Assembly (NCBI RefSeq): GCF_001662485.1
Contig: NZ_JMTM01000035.1
Location: forward strand, 248,001 to 312,000
Source of the DNA: Flavobacterium succinicans
Lineage (GTDB): Bacteria > Bacteroidota > Bacteroidia > Flavobacteriales > Flavobacteriaceae
DNA: 64,000 bases
Direction of reading: 5' to 3'
In this document: one piece after another, positions 53,092 to 61,209 of the stretch
Position numbering within the stretch: position 1 is the stretch's first letter
How the letters are laid out: each line of letters starts with the position of its first letter
The notes under the pieces: generated by a model
The model's input: the letters and a program-made list of their open reading frames with translations, nothing else
Told to the model about the DNA's origin: nothing
The model's database searches: none
Made by a program: the position numbers and the translations under genes

Positions 53092-54594
53092 ATGAAGAAA
53101 CCCTTTATACTACTAGCTTTTGCTTTTATGTTTACATCGGCAAATGCTCAAGAAATATCTGACGCCTTACGTTATTCTATAGAAAACCTAAATGGAACTG
53201 CAAGATACAGGGCAATGAGTGGCGCTTTTGGAGCACTAGGAGGTGACTTATCGTCTATCAATGTAAATCCTGCGGGTTCTGCGGTGTTTAACAACAACCA
53301 ATTAGGATTAACCATCAGCAATTATGACACTAAAAACAATTCAAATTATTTCGGCACCCAGACTAGTGATAGCGAGAATTCTTTTGATTTGAATCAAGCA
53401 GGAGGTGTTTTTGTTTTTAAAAACCATGATAAAAATGCCAAATGGACTAAAATAGCCTTTGCGGTTAACTATGAAAACACCAACAATTTTGATAATGCAA
53501 AATTTTCTGCGGGTGTAAATCCAACCAACTCAATTGCGAATTATTTTTTGAGTTTTGCTAATGGAATCCCTTTAAATGTGTTAGAAAATGGTAATTACTC
53601 AGCATTAAATAACGCAGAACAACAAGCTTTTTTGGGCTATCAAGGATATATCATCAACCCGGTTTCGAATTCTACAAATAATACTGCCTATACTTCAAAT
53701 GTTCGCGAAGGAGGCAATTACTTTCAAGAGAACGGTATTTATTCTAATGGGTACAACGGAAAGTTATCTTTTAACTTTTCGTCTTCCTACAAGGACAAAC
53801 TTTATATAGGTATTAACCTTAACTCGCATTTTTCTAATTTTACGCAATCTTCTAGGTTTTACGAAGACAACGATAACACCTTAACAAACGTGGATCGCAT
53901 TAACAGAATGCGTTTTAGTAATGATTTATACACCAACGGAACAGGATTTTCTTTTCAAATTGGCGCTATTGCAAAAATTACAGATGGATTAAGACTAGGT
54001 GCGGCATATGAATCACCAACTTGGATGAATTTGAGTGACGAATTGACACAACGACTGAGCTCCGTTAGAAGCAACCTTTCTGGAGAATTACCTGCCGATG
54101 TAATTGATCCGCGCATCACTAATTATTATGCTCCTTATCGATTACAGACTCCTAGTAAATTTACTGGAAGCGCGGCTTATGTGTTTGGCAAAAAGGGATT
54201 GATAAGTATCGATTACTCTGTAAAAGATTATTCAAATGTAAAATTTAGACCTACAAGCGATGATTATTTTAGAGGATTGAATGCTGAAATGAATACAACT
54301 CTTGATTATTCAGGTGAATTACGAATTGGAGCTGAATACAAAATAAAAGCGTTGAGCTTGAGAGGTGGCTACCGTATGGAACAAAGTCCTTATAAAAACA
54401 AAACTACCATTGGCGATTTGACTGGCTATTCTGGAGGTTTGGGATACAATTTTGGAGCAACACGAGTAGACCTTGCCTATTCTTATGCCAAACGAAATTA
54501 CCAACAAGGTTTTTTTAGCACGGGACTTACGAATGCTGCGAGTATAGATGCTATCAATAACAATGTATCGCTCACGGTGTTGTTTGAATTATAA
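53092..54594 (+). CDS. Outer-membrane FadL/OmpP1 family transport protein
   Basis: A 500-residue protein with signal peptide (FAFMFTSANAQ). The FadL-like hatch opening is YRAMSGAFGALGGDLSSINVNPAGSAVFNNNQLG. Aromatic beta strands alternate through the barrel, including RLGAAYESPTWMNLSDE, FTGSAAYVFGKKGLISIDYSVKDYSNV and the C-terminal SLTVLFEL. The family transports long-chain fatty acids and other hydrophobics across the outer membrane, which fits the beta-oxidation genes at 21.8-30.5 kb. It may instead take up aromatic hydrocarbons or hemin; that cannot be separated here. Confidence 0.88.
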   Translation: MKKPFILLAFAFMFTSANAQEISDALRYSIENLNGTARYRAMSGAFGALGGDLSSINVNPAGSAVFNNNQLGLTISNYDTKNNSNYFGTQTSDSENSFDLNQAGGVFVFKNHDKNAKWTKIAFAVNYENTNNFDNAKFSAGVNPTNSIANYFLSFANGIPLNVLENGNYSALNNAEQQAFLGYQGYIINPVSNSTNNTAYTSNVREGGNYFQENGIYSNGYNGKLSFNFSSSYKDKLYIGINLNSHFSNFTQSSRFYEDNDNTLTNVDRINRMRFSNDLYTNGTGFSFQIGAIAKITDGLRLGAAYESPTWMNLSDELTQRLSSVRSNLSGELPADVIDPRITNYYAPYRLQTPSKFTGSAAYVFGKKGLISIDYSVKDYSNVKFRPTSDDYFRGLNAEMNTTLDYSGELRIGAEYKIKALSLRGGYRMEQSPYKNKTTIGDLTGYSGGLGYNFGATRVDLAYSYAKRNYQQGFFSTGLTNAASIDAINNNVSLTVLFEL

Positions 54595-54608
54595 AAAGAT
54601 ATAAAGAT

Positions 54609-54636
54609 AGAAGCCAAGTTCGGCTTCTTTTTTTTT
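54609..54636 (+). terminator. Terminator of the FadL-like gene
   Basis: AGAAGCC and GGCTTCT flank AAGTTC, followed by a long T-run. Confidence 0.85.
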
Positions 54637-54693
54637 GCTCTTGCATTATCGAGTCTTCTTTTAAATGCTGGCAAAAAAGCCCTATCTTCCTTA

Positions 54694-54761
54694 TAGCCCC
54701 GGTAGGAGCGGCATCCTTTGCCTTTTTTCTTTCAAAAGGCAAAGATATAGCGGATAACGGG
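54694..54761 (+). repeat. Dispersed structured intergenic repeat, copy F
   Basis: It starts TAGCCCCGGTAGGAGCGGC, with the TTTGCC/GGCAAA hairpin and T-rich loop, and ends AGCGGATAACGGG. It is closest to copy E in the outer stem. Confidence 0.85.
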
Positions 54762-54919
54762 TCTTTGCCCTCAAGAAAGCCTCCTTCTTTCTGCTTCTAA
54801 AACATTACAAAAATCTATCTAAAATCCGACACATAATGGGATAACAACCCTAATTAATGCTTTTTCTGAAGAAAAAAAACGTAATTTTGCCAATTCCTAG
54901 AAGAAGGGGAATTTATATT

Positions 54920-56233
54920 ATGAGAACAAAGTCAACAAAAAAGAATAAAATTAATGTCATCACTTTAGGGTGTTCTAAAAATGTTTATGATAGCGAAGTC
55001 TTGATGGGACAACTTCGTGCCAGCGGAAAAGAAGTTACTCACGAAGCAAAAGCGGAAGACGAAGGAAATATCATAGTAATTAACACTTGTGGTTTTATTG
55101 ATAACGCTAAAGCAGAATCGGTAAACATGATTTTGGAATATGCGGATAAGAAAGAAAAAGGTTTGGTTGACAAAGTTTTCGTAACAGGTTGCCTTTCTGA
55201 AAGATACCGTCCGGATTTAGAAAAAGAAATCCCGAATATAGATCAGTATTTTGGAACCACTGAATTGCCGGGTTTATTGAAGGCTTTGGGAGCGGATTAC
55301 AAACATGAATTATTGGGCGAGCGTTTGACAACAACTCCTAAAAACTATGCTTATTTGAAAATTTCGGAAGGTTGTGACCGACCTTGTAGTTTTTGTGCAA
55401 TTCCGTTAATGAGAGGAAAAAATGTTTCTCAAACCATTGAAAAATTGGTTAAAGAAGCAGAAGGATTAGCCAAAGATGGTGTAAAAGAATTGATTTTGAT
55501 TGCGCAAGACTTGACGTATTATGGTCTTGATTTATATAAAAAACGTGCACTTGGCGATTTGCTAGAAGCACTAGTAAAAGTGGAAGGTATTGAATGGATT
55601 CGTTTGCATTATGCATTTCCAACTGGATTCCCGATGGATGTATTGGAAATCATGAAACGTGAACCAAAAATTTGTAACTATATTGATATTCCGTTACAAC
55701 ATATTTCAGACAGCATACTGAAATCTATGCGTCGAGGAACAACTCAAGCAAAAACTACGCAATTGTTGAAAGATTTTAGAGCAGCTGTTCCAGGGATTAC
55801 AATTCGCACAACTTTAATCGTAGGATATCCCGGAGAAACTCAAGAGGACTTTGACACGTTAAAAGATTTTGTTCAAGAAATGAAATTTGACAGAATGGGT
55901 TGTTTTGCTTATTCACACGAAGAAAACACACACGCTTATTTACTAGAAGACAATGTTCCTGATGATGTAAAACAAGCTCGTGTAAACGAATTAATGGACC
56001 TACAATCACAAATTTCATGGGATTTGAACCAAGAAAAAGTAGGCAAAACCTTTAAATGCATTATTGATCGCAAAGAAGGAGCACACTTTATTGGGAGAAC
56101 CGAATTTGATAGCCCAGATGTTGACAATGAAGTTTTAATCGATGCATCAAAACATTATGTAAAAACTGGTGAATTTGTCATGATCAAAATTACAGAAGCT
56201 ACGGAATTTGACTTATACGGAGAACCCGTTTAA
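54920..56233 (+). CDS. rimO: Ribosomal protein S12 methylthiotransferase RimO
   Basis: A 437-residue radical-SAM enzyme (starting at ATG 54920; the extension to 54857 is unlikely). Domain order: UPF0004 N terminus with iron-sulfur Cys (LGCSKNVYDSE, NTCGFI, TGCLSERY), the radical-SAM core CxxxCxxC in GCDRPCSFCAIPLMRGK, and C-terminal TRAM domain (KVGKTFKCIIDRKEGAHFIGRTEFDSPDVDNEVLI). It methylthiolates Asp of ribosomal protein S12 using two 4Fe-4S clusters. It is followed at 31 bp by a small exported protein and then the amidase. Confidence 0.95.
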   Translation: MRTKSTKKNKINVITLGCSKNVYDSEVLMGQLRASGKEVTHEAKAEDEGNIIVINTCGFIDNAKAESVNMILEYADKKEKGLVDKVFVTGCLSERYRPDLEKEIPNIDQYFGTTELPGLLKALGADYKHELLGERLTTTPKNYAYLKISEGCDRPCSFCAIPLMRGKNVSQTIEKLVKEAEGLAKDGVKELILIAQDLTYYGLDLYKKRALGDLLEALVKVEGIEWIRLHYAFPTGFPMDVLEIMKREPKICNYIDIPLQHISDSILKSMRRGTTQAKTTQLLKDFRAAVPGITIRTTLIVGYPGETQEDFDTLKDFVQEMKFDRMGCFAYSHEENTHAYLLEDNVPDDVKQARVNELMDLQSQISWDLNQEKVGKTFKCIIDRKEGAHFIGRTEFDSPDVDNEVLIDASKHYVKTGEFVMIKITEATEFDLYGEPV

Positions 56234-56237
56234 TTAG

Positions 56238-56245
56238 TATATTTG
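56238..56245 (+). promoter_or_regulatory. Candidate -7 box after rimO
   Basis: TATATTTG, 19 bp before ATG 56265, with a TTG at 56208-56210 at somewhat long spacing. An internal promoter is possible. Confidence 0.35.
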
Positions 56246-56264
56246 AATTTATAAATCAATCGCA

Positions 56265-56699
56265 ATGCAAAAGATTCAATTTTTATTTTTTTTAGGATGC
56301 ACCTTGTTTTTTACTCAAACTAATTGGGCACAATTCAATAATGGATATGGCAACAATGGAAGAATGAGTCAAATGAACCAAATGGGGCCTGGACCAACAC
56401 AAAGCGCACCAAAACCGCCCTCTAATGAAGAGACGGCTAGCAGAGTAATGGAAAATCTTAAAACAGAAATGAATTTGGATGCTTTGCAAGAGATTGCTAT
56501 TAAAAACATTTTGATCCAAAGTCTAAATGCACAAGGCGTAATTCTAAAAAAAGAAGGCTCTAACGAAAGTAAAAGCGAGGATATTAAAGTAATCTCTGAA
56601 AATACCGACCAAAAAATACTAGAGTTATTAAATCCAGATCAAAAAGATACTTACAAAAAAATTATTGCAGGAGGATTCAAAAAGAAGAAAAAGAAATAA
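56265..56699 (+). CDS. Small exported protein, unknown function
   Basis: A 144-residue protein with signal peptide (FLFFLGCTLFFTQTNWAQ). A flexible Gly/Asn/Met/Pro-rich segment (FNNGYGNNGRMSQMNQMGPGPTQ) precedes two helices (ETASRVMENLKTEMNLDALQEIAIKNILIQS, and KVISENTDQKILELLNPDQKDTYKKIIAGG) reminiscent of Spy/LTXXQ-type periplasmic proteins, ending in a Lys run. I do not assign a family with confidence. It lies between rimO and the amidase on the same strand; envelope function is probable. Confidence 0.75.
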   Translation: MQKIQFLFFLGCTLFFTQTNWAQFNNGYGNNGRMSQMNQMGPGPTQSAPKPPSNEETASRVMENLKTEMNLDALQEIAIKNILIQSLNAQGVILKKEGSNESKSEDIKVISENTDQKILELLNPDQKDTYKKIIAGGFKKKKKK

Positions 56700-56738
56700 A
56701 AGAAGCCACACTTGCTATAACAACTAACCAACTTACAA

Positions 56739-57641
56739 ATGTACAAACAACTTTTACTTAGTATTGCTTTGGGCTTACTTATAAGTTCATGTGGAACTAA
56801 TCCTTACAAGGAAAGTAATAAAGTATACGAGCAGCAACTTAAAGTTTTACAGCAAAAACTAGCAGAAAAAGAAGCTATTGCTCTAAAAAAAGTAGAGACT
56901 ACCACCACTTCTTTGGACACGCTTTACACAAAACAAATCAATACCCTAAAGGATTCTATCTCTAAATTTAACCCAACTGCGTTAGAAAATGTAACTACTG
57001 AATGGATTGGAACAGTAAACTTTAATCTAAGAAAACCAAATTTTGTAATTATACATCACACCGCACAAGATTCATTAAGACAAACATTGAAAACTTTCAC
57101 ATTAGCTAGTACAAAAGTTAGTGCGCATTATGTAATCGCAGAAGATGGAAAAGTGGTACAAATGCTAAATGATTACTTAAGAGGATGGCATGCAGGCAAT
57201 GGAACTTGGGGAAGAAATAGCGACATCAACTCTGCTTCTATTGGGATTGAACTTGACAACAATGGATTTGAACCCTTTTCAGAACCACAGATTAATAGTT
57301 TATTGGCTCTATTAACAAAATTGAAGAAAGACTATAACATCCCTACACAAAATTTCATAGGTCATTCTGACATTGCTCCAACCAGAAAAGTAGATCCTAG
57401 CGCTTTATTTCCGTGGCAATTATTAGCAGAAAAAGGGTTCGGAATTTGGCCAGATGCGCTATTAGAAACCGCCCCTACAGATTTTAATGCTGAAATGGCG
57501 TTGCGAATAATTGGGTATGATACCAAAAACTTGAGTGCCGCTATCAAAGCGTTTAAATTGCATTATATCAAAACAGAAATCGACTCGGTTATAGATCAAA
57601 AAACATTAAATGTTATCTATGCGATTTATAAAAAACAGTAA
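56739..57641 (+). CDS. N-acetylmuramoyl-L-alanine amidase lipoprotein (Amidase_2)
   Basis: A 300-residue lipoprotein (lipobox LLISSCGTN). A coiled-coil-like region (about 30-90) precedes an Amidase_2 domain: VIIHHTAQDS (first zinc His pair), HYVIAEDGKVVQML, RGWHAGNGTWGRNSDINSASIGIELDN, and IGHSDIAPTRKVDPSALFPW with the third ligand His and the proton-donor region. The C-terminal ~70 residues (ALRIIGYDTKNLSAAIKAFKLHY) resemble a peptidoglycan-binding repeat. It cleaves the amide between MurNAc and L-alanine of cell-wall peptidoglycan or fragments, probably in the periplasm, as AmiD does. Confidence 0.9.
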   Translation: MYKQLLLSIALGLLISSCGTNPYKESNKVYEQQLKVLQQKLAEKEAIALKKVETTTTSLDTLYTKQINTLKDSISKFNPTALENVTTEWIGTVNFNLRKPNFVIIHHTAQDSLRQTLKTFTLASTKVSAHYVIAEDGKVVQMLNDYLRGWHAGNGTWGRNSDINSASIGIELDNNGFEPFSEPQINSLLALLTKLKKDYNIPTQNFIGHSDIAPTRKVDPSALFPWQLLAEKGFGIWPDALLETAPTDFNAEMALRIIGYDTKNLSAAIKAFKLHYIKTEIDSVIDQKTLNVIYAIYKKQ

Positions 57642-57655
57642 CATGTTATCTTAAT

Positions 57656-57689
57656 AAAAAAAGGGCTTTTGAATATGAAAAGCCCTTTT
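57656..57689. terminator. Convergent terminator after the amidase
   Basis: AAAAAGGGCTTTT and AAAAGCCCTTTT form a strong hairpin with short loop GAATATG; it can serve both the amidase (+) and the lipoprotein (-). Confidence 0.8.
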
Positions 57690-57698
57690 CTTTATTAC

Positions 57699-58328
57699 TT
57701 AAAACTTAAACCAAGCATAAGGTTCATGTTCAAAATCTAATGCTCTTGGTAAACCATCCCCAGGTATAACTTTTAGTTCTGGCAATATTGATGGATTAGA
57801 CGGGTAAGTTTTTCCATTAAACTTCACAACACGGTATTTACTTCCGCTGTAAATAAATAAATCCTTCCATCCGTTGGTTTTATTCGTATCAATTACAACT
57901 GGATTACCCGATACCGAAAATTGCGTAATTATATTTCCTTGATCATTCAACAGCAGTTGAGTACAACCTCCAGTACCACAAAAATAACCTCCAGTTAATC
58001 CGACTAGAATCTCTTTTTTTCCATCTTCGTTTAAATCATATTCAAAGAAAATAAACTTTTTACTATTGTCATCGATAAAATTCTTTGCTAAGTCATCTTT
58101 GTATAATTTTTTCAAAATTAAACGAATCAAATCGGCGGTTTTACTACTTGACGAATGTATACCGTAGCTGCCTGCTGGGATGGTATCTGTTAGATCAGGA
58201 TCTACCACAGCTTCGGTTTTTAAAGAATCTACTATAACAGTGGTTGATTCACCTGGTTTTACTTCTTTCTTACAAGAAGATAATACCCAAAAAACAAAAA
58301 GGGCAAGTGTTACAATTACTTTTTTCAT
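57699..58328 (-). CDS. Lipoprotein of unknown function with a calcium-repeat-like motif
   Basis: A 209-residue protein with lipoprotein signal (LALFVFWVLSSCKKE). The mid region FIFFEYDLNEDGKKEILVGLTGGYFCGTGGCTQLLL contains an FG-GAP-like or EF-hand-like Asp-x-Asn-x-Asp-Gly motif and a CGTGGC cysteine pair. The C-terminal half appears beta-rich (GWKDLFIYSGSKYRVVKFNGKTYPSNP). I do not recognise the family and the neighbours give no functional clue. Confidence 0.75.
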   Translation of the reverse strand: MKKVIVTLALFVFWVLSSCKKEVKPGESTTVIVDSLKTEAVVDPDLTDTIPAGSYGIHSSSSKTADLIRLILKKLYKDDLAKNFIDDNSKKFIFFEYDLNEDGKKEILVGLTGGYFCGTGGCTQLLLNDQGNIITQFSVSGNPVVIDTNKTNGWKDLFIYSGSKYRVVKFNGKTYPSNPSILPELKVIPGDGLPRALDFEHEPYAWFKF

Positions 58329-58417
58329 TTCATTTTAATATTAAAATAGTTACTAATACTCTAATTACGGATGAATAATTTTTCTTTAACAAAAGGACGC
58401 ATTTGGTAACGAAAAAA

Positions 58418-60928
58418 TTATTCTTTATCTAGATTTTCATCATTAGAATTAGAAACATTGGAACGAATATGTAGATCTTGTTGCGGAAATGGGATTTCGA
58501 TTCCATTGACTTTAAAGGCAACATCTATTGCTATAATCAAATCATTTTTTACATCATTTCCAAAATTAAAATGAGGCACCCAATATTTTATGGCAAAGTC
58601 AATAGAACTATCATTAAACTTAGTTACCCAAACCATGGGTGCAGGATTTTTCAATACTAGCTCGTGCTGCATTAAAATGTCAATCAAAATTGTTTTTACC
58701 TCCTTTAAATCTGAACCGTAAGCTACGCCAAGATCAATCTCAAATCTACGACGATTGCTTCCCATAGTCCAATTCACCAAATGTTGACTTAATAAATCTC
58801 CATTCGGAATAATAACATCAGCACCATCCCAAGTAGTAATTACACTGCTACGAATTCCAATTGATTTCATTTTTCCTGTCTGCCCTCCGACCTCGACAAT
58901 ATCATCTAAATTAATGGGTTTTTCGAAAGCAATGATTAATCCGCTTACCAAATTGTTAATTACATTTTGTAAACCAAAACCAATACCTACACTTAAAGCA
59001 CTAATCATTAACGCAATTTTATCCATTGGGATACCTACCGAAATAAAAGCGATTAAAACACCAATGGTGATTATGGCGATGCGTATCAACAATAACCAAC
59101 TTCCTAAACCTGATTTTGGCTTTCCATTATTTGTTCCTTTACTATCGGTAGTTAAAAAAGAAACTATTTTGGCACTTAATCCTGACATGAATAAAATAAA
59201 GAAAAACAAGAATATGGCATTGAATGAGAATTTGAATTCCCCAAATTGTTTTTCTTCATAAAAAGCCTCAGAAATTGGTTCTATAAAACTTTGAAAACTG
59301 TAGGAATTCCTGCTTATTAACACATACCATGCTATCGCAAATAAAACGTAAATAAAAGTGGGGACTTTAAATTTCTTTTCTTTTTCTTCTGAAAAAAGGG
59401 ATTCCTCTTCAGATTGTGATAAGTATTTTGAAAAATTTAAAATATCTAAACTTAAACCAAATGCCCAAATTAATTGATACGCTATTAAAATGGTAAAATA
59501 TCCATTGGTCATCAAAATTTTGGCCAAATTATAACAATTTGCAATTGACAAAATCATAGCGCATAATTCAAAAATCACAAAGACGAGCAGTGCAATTACA
59601 AAACTTTTTTCGTGAATCTCTTTCTCTTTATCCTTTCTATTCCAAAAAACATAAACCCCTAAAGCAAAACCAATAACGCTTAGAAGCAAAACAAATCGAG
59701 ACTCTGATACTGAAAATAGTAGTAATAAATTATCTTGAAAGGCTAAATTATTACAAACAAAAAATGCCATCCAAATGAAGAACCAATAGTTACTTACGGA
59801 TTTGTACAAAATGCGAGTTAAAGCTAACCCTCCAATAATCCACAAAAATGCACTAAACACAAATGGCGGCGAAGGCAAGAAAAATTGAAAAATTGAAATC
59901 ATTATTAGTATAGAAGCTGCCAAAGGGTAATTCAAAACATGGCCCGGGTATTTTAAATTTTCATACATATTTGCCTTCTTATATTTACTTCTAACCACTC
60001 TTAAATAAAGCGTGAGGCCGATGATAAAGAGAAACAACAAGGATAAAATCCCTGTTTGATTAGCAAAATAAAACACAAACAATAAATATCCTTTTATAAA
60101 GGAATGCAAAAAATTCTCCGCTAATGTCAAGCCTATTTCTTTTTGATCAGCAACATCTGGTGATATTGAATTTACTTTTTTACTTAGCTTTTTCCTTACA
60201 TTATTTACGACAGCTAAGTCTGATTCAAGACTAAATTTGAACATTTTTCCATTAACTTCTAACTTTTGAATGCTATCAATGGCATTTTTCAAGTTGGCAT
60301 TGGCGCTATTTAAATCTTTAGCCATTAATACCATTCGTTGGTAATAATTTTTTTTTGCAGATTCTTGAACAGGAATTTGATAAAAAATCTTATCGGTTGC
60401 CAAGGAATCTATTCTTCGCTGTATACCACTCAACGACTTGTTATTTGATGAAATTCTGTCTAATTGATAATCGGTTCTTTTTAGTAGTTCTTTCAATAAA
60501 AGTGAAGTAGTCGTTAAATCCCTAACGGTTTGCATCTTGCTTACATTCTTAACTATGCCTTTTACTGATTTATCTTTCCATTCTACTAACAGTGCTAATT
60601 CTTTAGTAAAACCTTTATAATCAATACCTTCTTTCAAAATAGTATTAGCTCTTTGAATTTCTTCATTAATTAAATTAAAACTTGAATTTTGTCTATTGGT
60701 CAACACATTAAATGCGTAGTTTGTTTTATTTTCCTTCAAACTTGCCGCGTTCAATTGCTGCATTAGACTATCTAATCGTTTACTTTCATTTGTTTTTGCA
60801 TCCTTTTTTATCCCTTCTTTGGATTGACCATAAGAGATAAAAGTCATGGCAAAAAAGAGTACACTAACGCATCTTTTAAAATTTAAAACGAAAACATTTT
60901 GGCGCACTCTTTTTGGACTGGTTTTCAT
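58418..60928 (-). CDS. Mechanosensitive channel, MscS family (long form)
   Basis: An 836-residue membrane protein starting at ATG 60928 (an extension to 60985 is possible). A signal-like helix (FKRCVSVLFFAMTFISYGQ) precedes a long, helical, possibly periplasmic region (about 35-260), about eight further hydrophobic segments, and then the MscS core: pore helix MISALSVGIGFGLQNVINNLVSG, the beta domain LDDIVEVGGQTGKMKSIGIRSSVITTWDGADVIIPNGDLLSQHLVNWT, and a C-terminal alpha/beta domain. It opens under membrane tension to release solutes after osmotic downshock, similar to MscK/KefA long forms. A stand-alone gene. Confidence 0.92.
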   Translation of the reverse strand: MKTSPKRVRQNVFVLNFKRCVSVLFFAMTFISYGQSKEGIKKDAKTNESKRLDSLMQQLNAASLKENKTNYAFNVLTNRQNSSFNLINEEIQRANTILKEGIDYKGFTKELALLVEWKDKSVKGIVKNVSKMQTVRDLTTTSLLLKELLKRTDYQLDRISSNNKSLSGIQRRIDSLATDKIFYQIPVQESAKKNYYQRMVLMAKDLNSANANLKNAIDSIQKLEVNGKMFKFSLESDLAVVNNVRKKLSKKVNSISPDVADQKEIGLTLAENFLHSFIKGYLLFVFYFANQTGILSLLFLFIIGLTLYLRVVRSKYKKANMYENLKYPGHVLNYPLAASILIMISIFQFFLPSPPFVFSAFLWIIGGLALTRILYKSVSNYWFFIWMAFFVCNNLAFQDNLLLLFSVSESRFVLLLSVIGFALGVYVFWNRKDKEKEIHEKSFVIALLVFVIFELCAMILSIANCYNLAKILMTNGYFTILIAYQLIWAFGLSLDILNFSKYLSQSEEESLFSEEKEKKFKVPTFIYVLFAIAWYVLISRNSYSFQSFIEPISEAFYEEKQFGEFKFSFNAIFLFFFILFMSGLSAKIVSFLTTDSKGTNNGKPKSGLGSWLLLIRIAIITIGVLIAFISVGIPMDKIALMISALSVGIGFGLQNVINNLVSGLIIAFEKPINLDDIVEVGGQTGKMKSIGIRSSVITTWDGADVIIPNGDLLSQHLVNWTMGSNRRRFEIDLGVAYGSDLKEVKTILIDILMQHELVLKNPAPMVWVTKFNDSSIDFAIKYWVPHFNFGNDVKNDLIIAIDVAFKVNGIEIPFPQQDLHIRSNVSNSNDENLDKE

Positions 60929-61188
60929 AAAAAATGGAATAATAATGAAATAAAAAAACTGGTTTTGAAGCCATTGTTCAAACAAAAATCACAAAACTCA
61001 TTATAAAAATAGTTAAAAAAACAGAAGTAAAATTAATTATTCTGTATAACCCTTTGAATTTCTGAAACTAATCATTCGTTAATAAAATTCAAAAAGAATA
61101 AGAAATTAAAACAGATTGATTTAATTTTACTAGCTAATTCAGTGTTTCTACATGGAGCAAGATTTGAAGAAATACTACTATTTTTAGC

Positions 61189-61209
61189 AAAAAAAAAAAA
61201 AAAAAAAAA
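61189..61209 (+). repeat. 21-nt poly(A) tract abutting the selO start
   Basis: Twenty-one consecutive A run up to and include the A of the selO ATG. It may be a slippage-prone tract affecting translation initiation, or an assembly-sensitive homopolymer. Confidence 0.9.

Larger units (their letters stand above)
54595..54919. other. Gene-free interval between FadL-like gene and rimO
   Basis: This 325-bp gap contains the FadL terminator, repeat copy F and an AT-rich lead-in. The in-frame extension of rimO back to 54857 is not supported by a start with better context. No RNA gene was seen. Confidence 0.65.

Noticed and set aside
4288..54761. Reading the six-copy element as ordinary terminators
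   Set aside because: Copies A, B and C are antisense to flanking genes, D, E and F are sense, stems covary and no consistent T-run follows.
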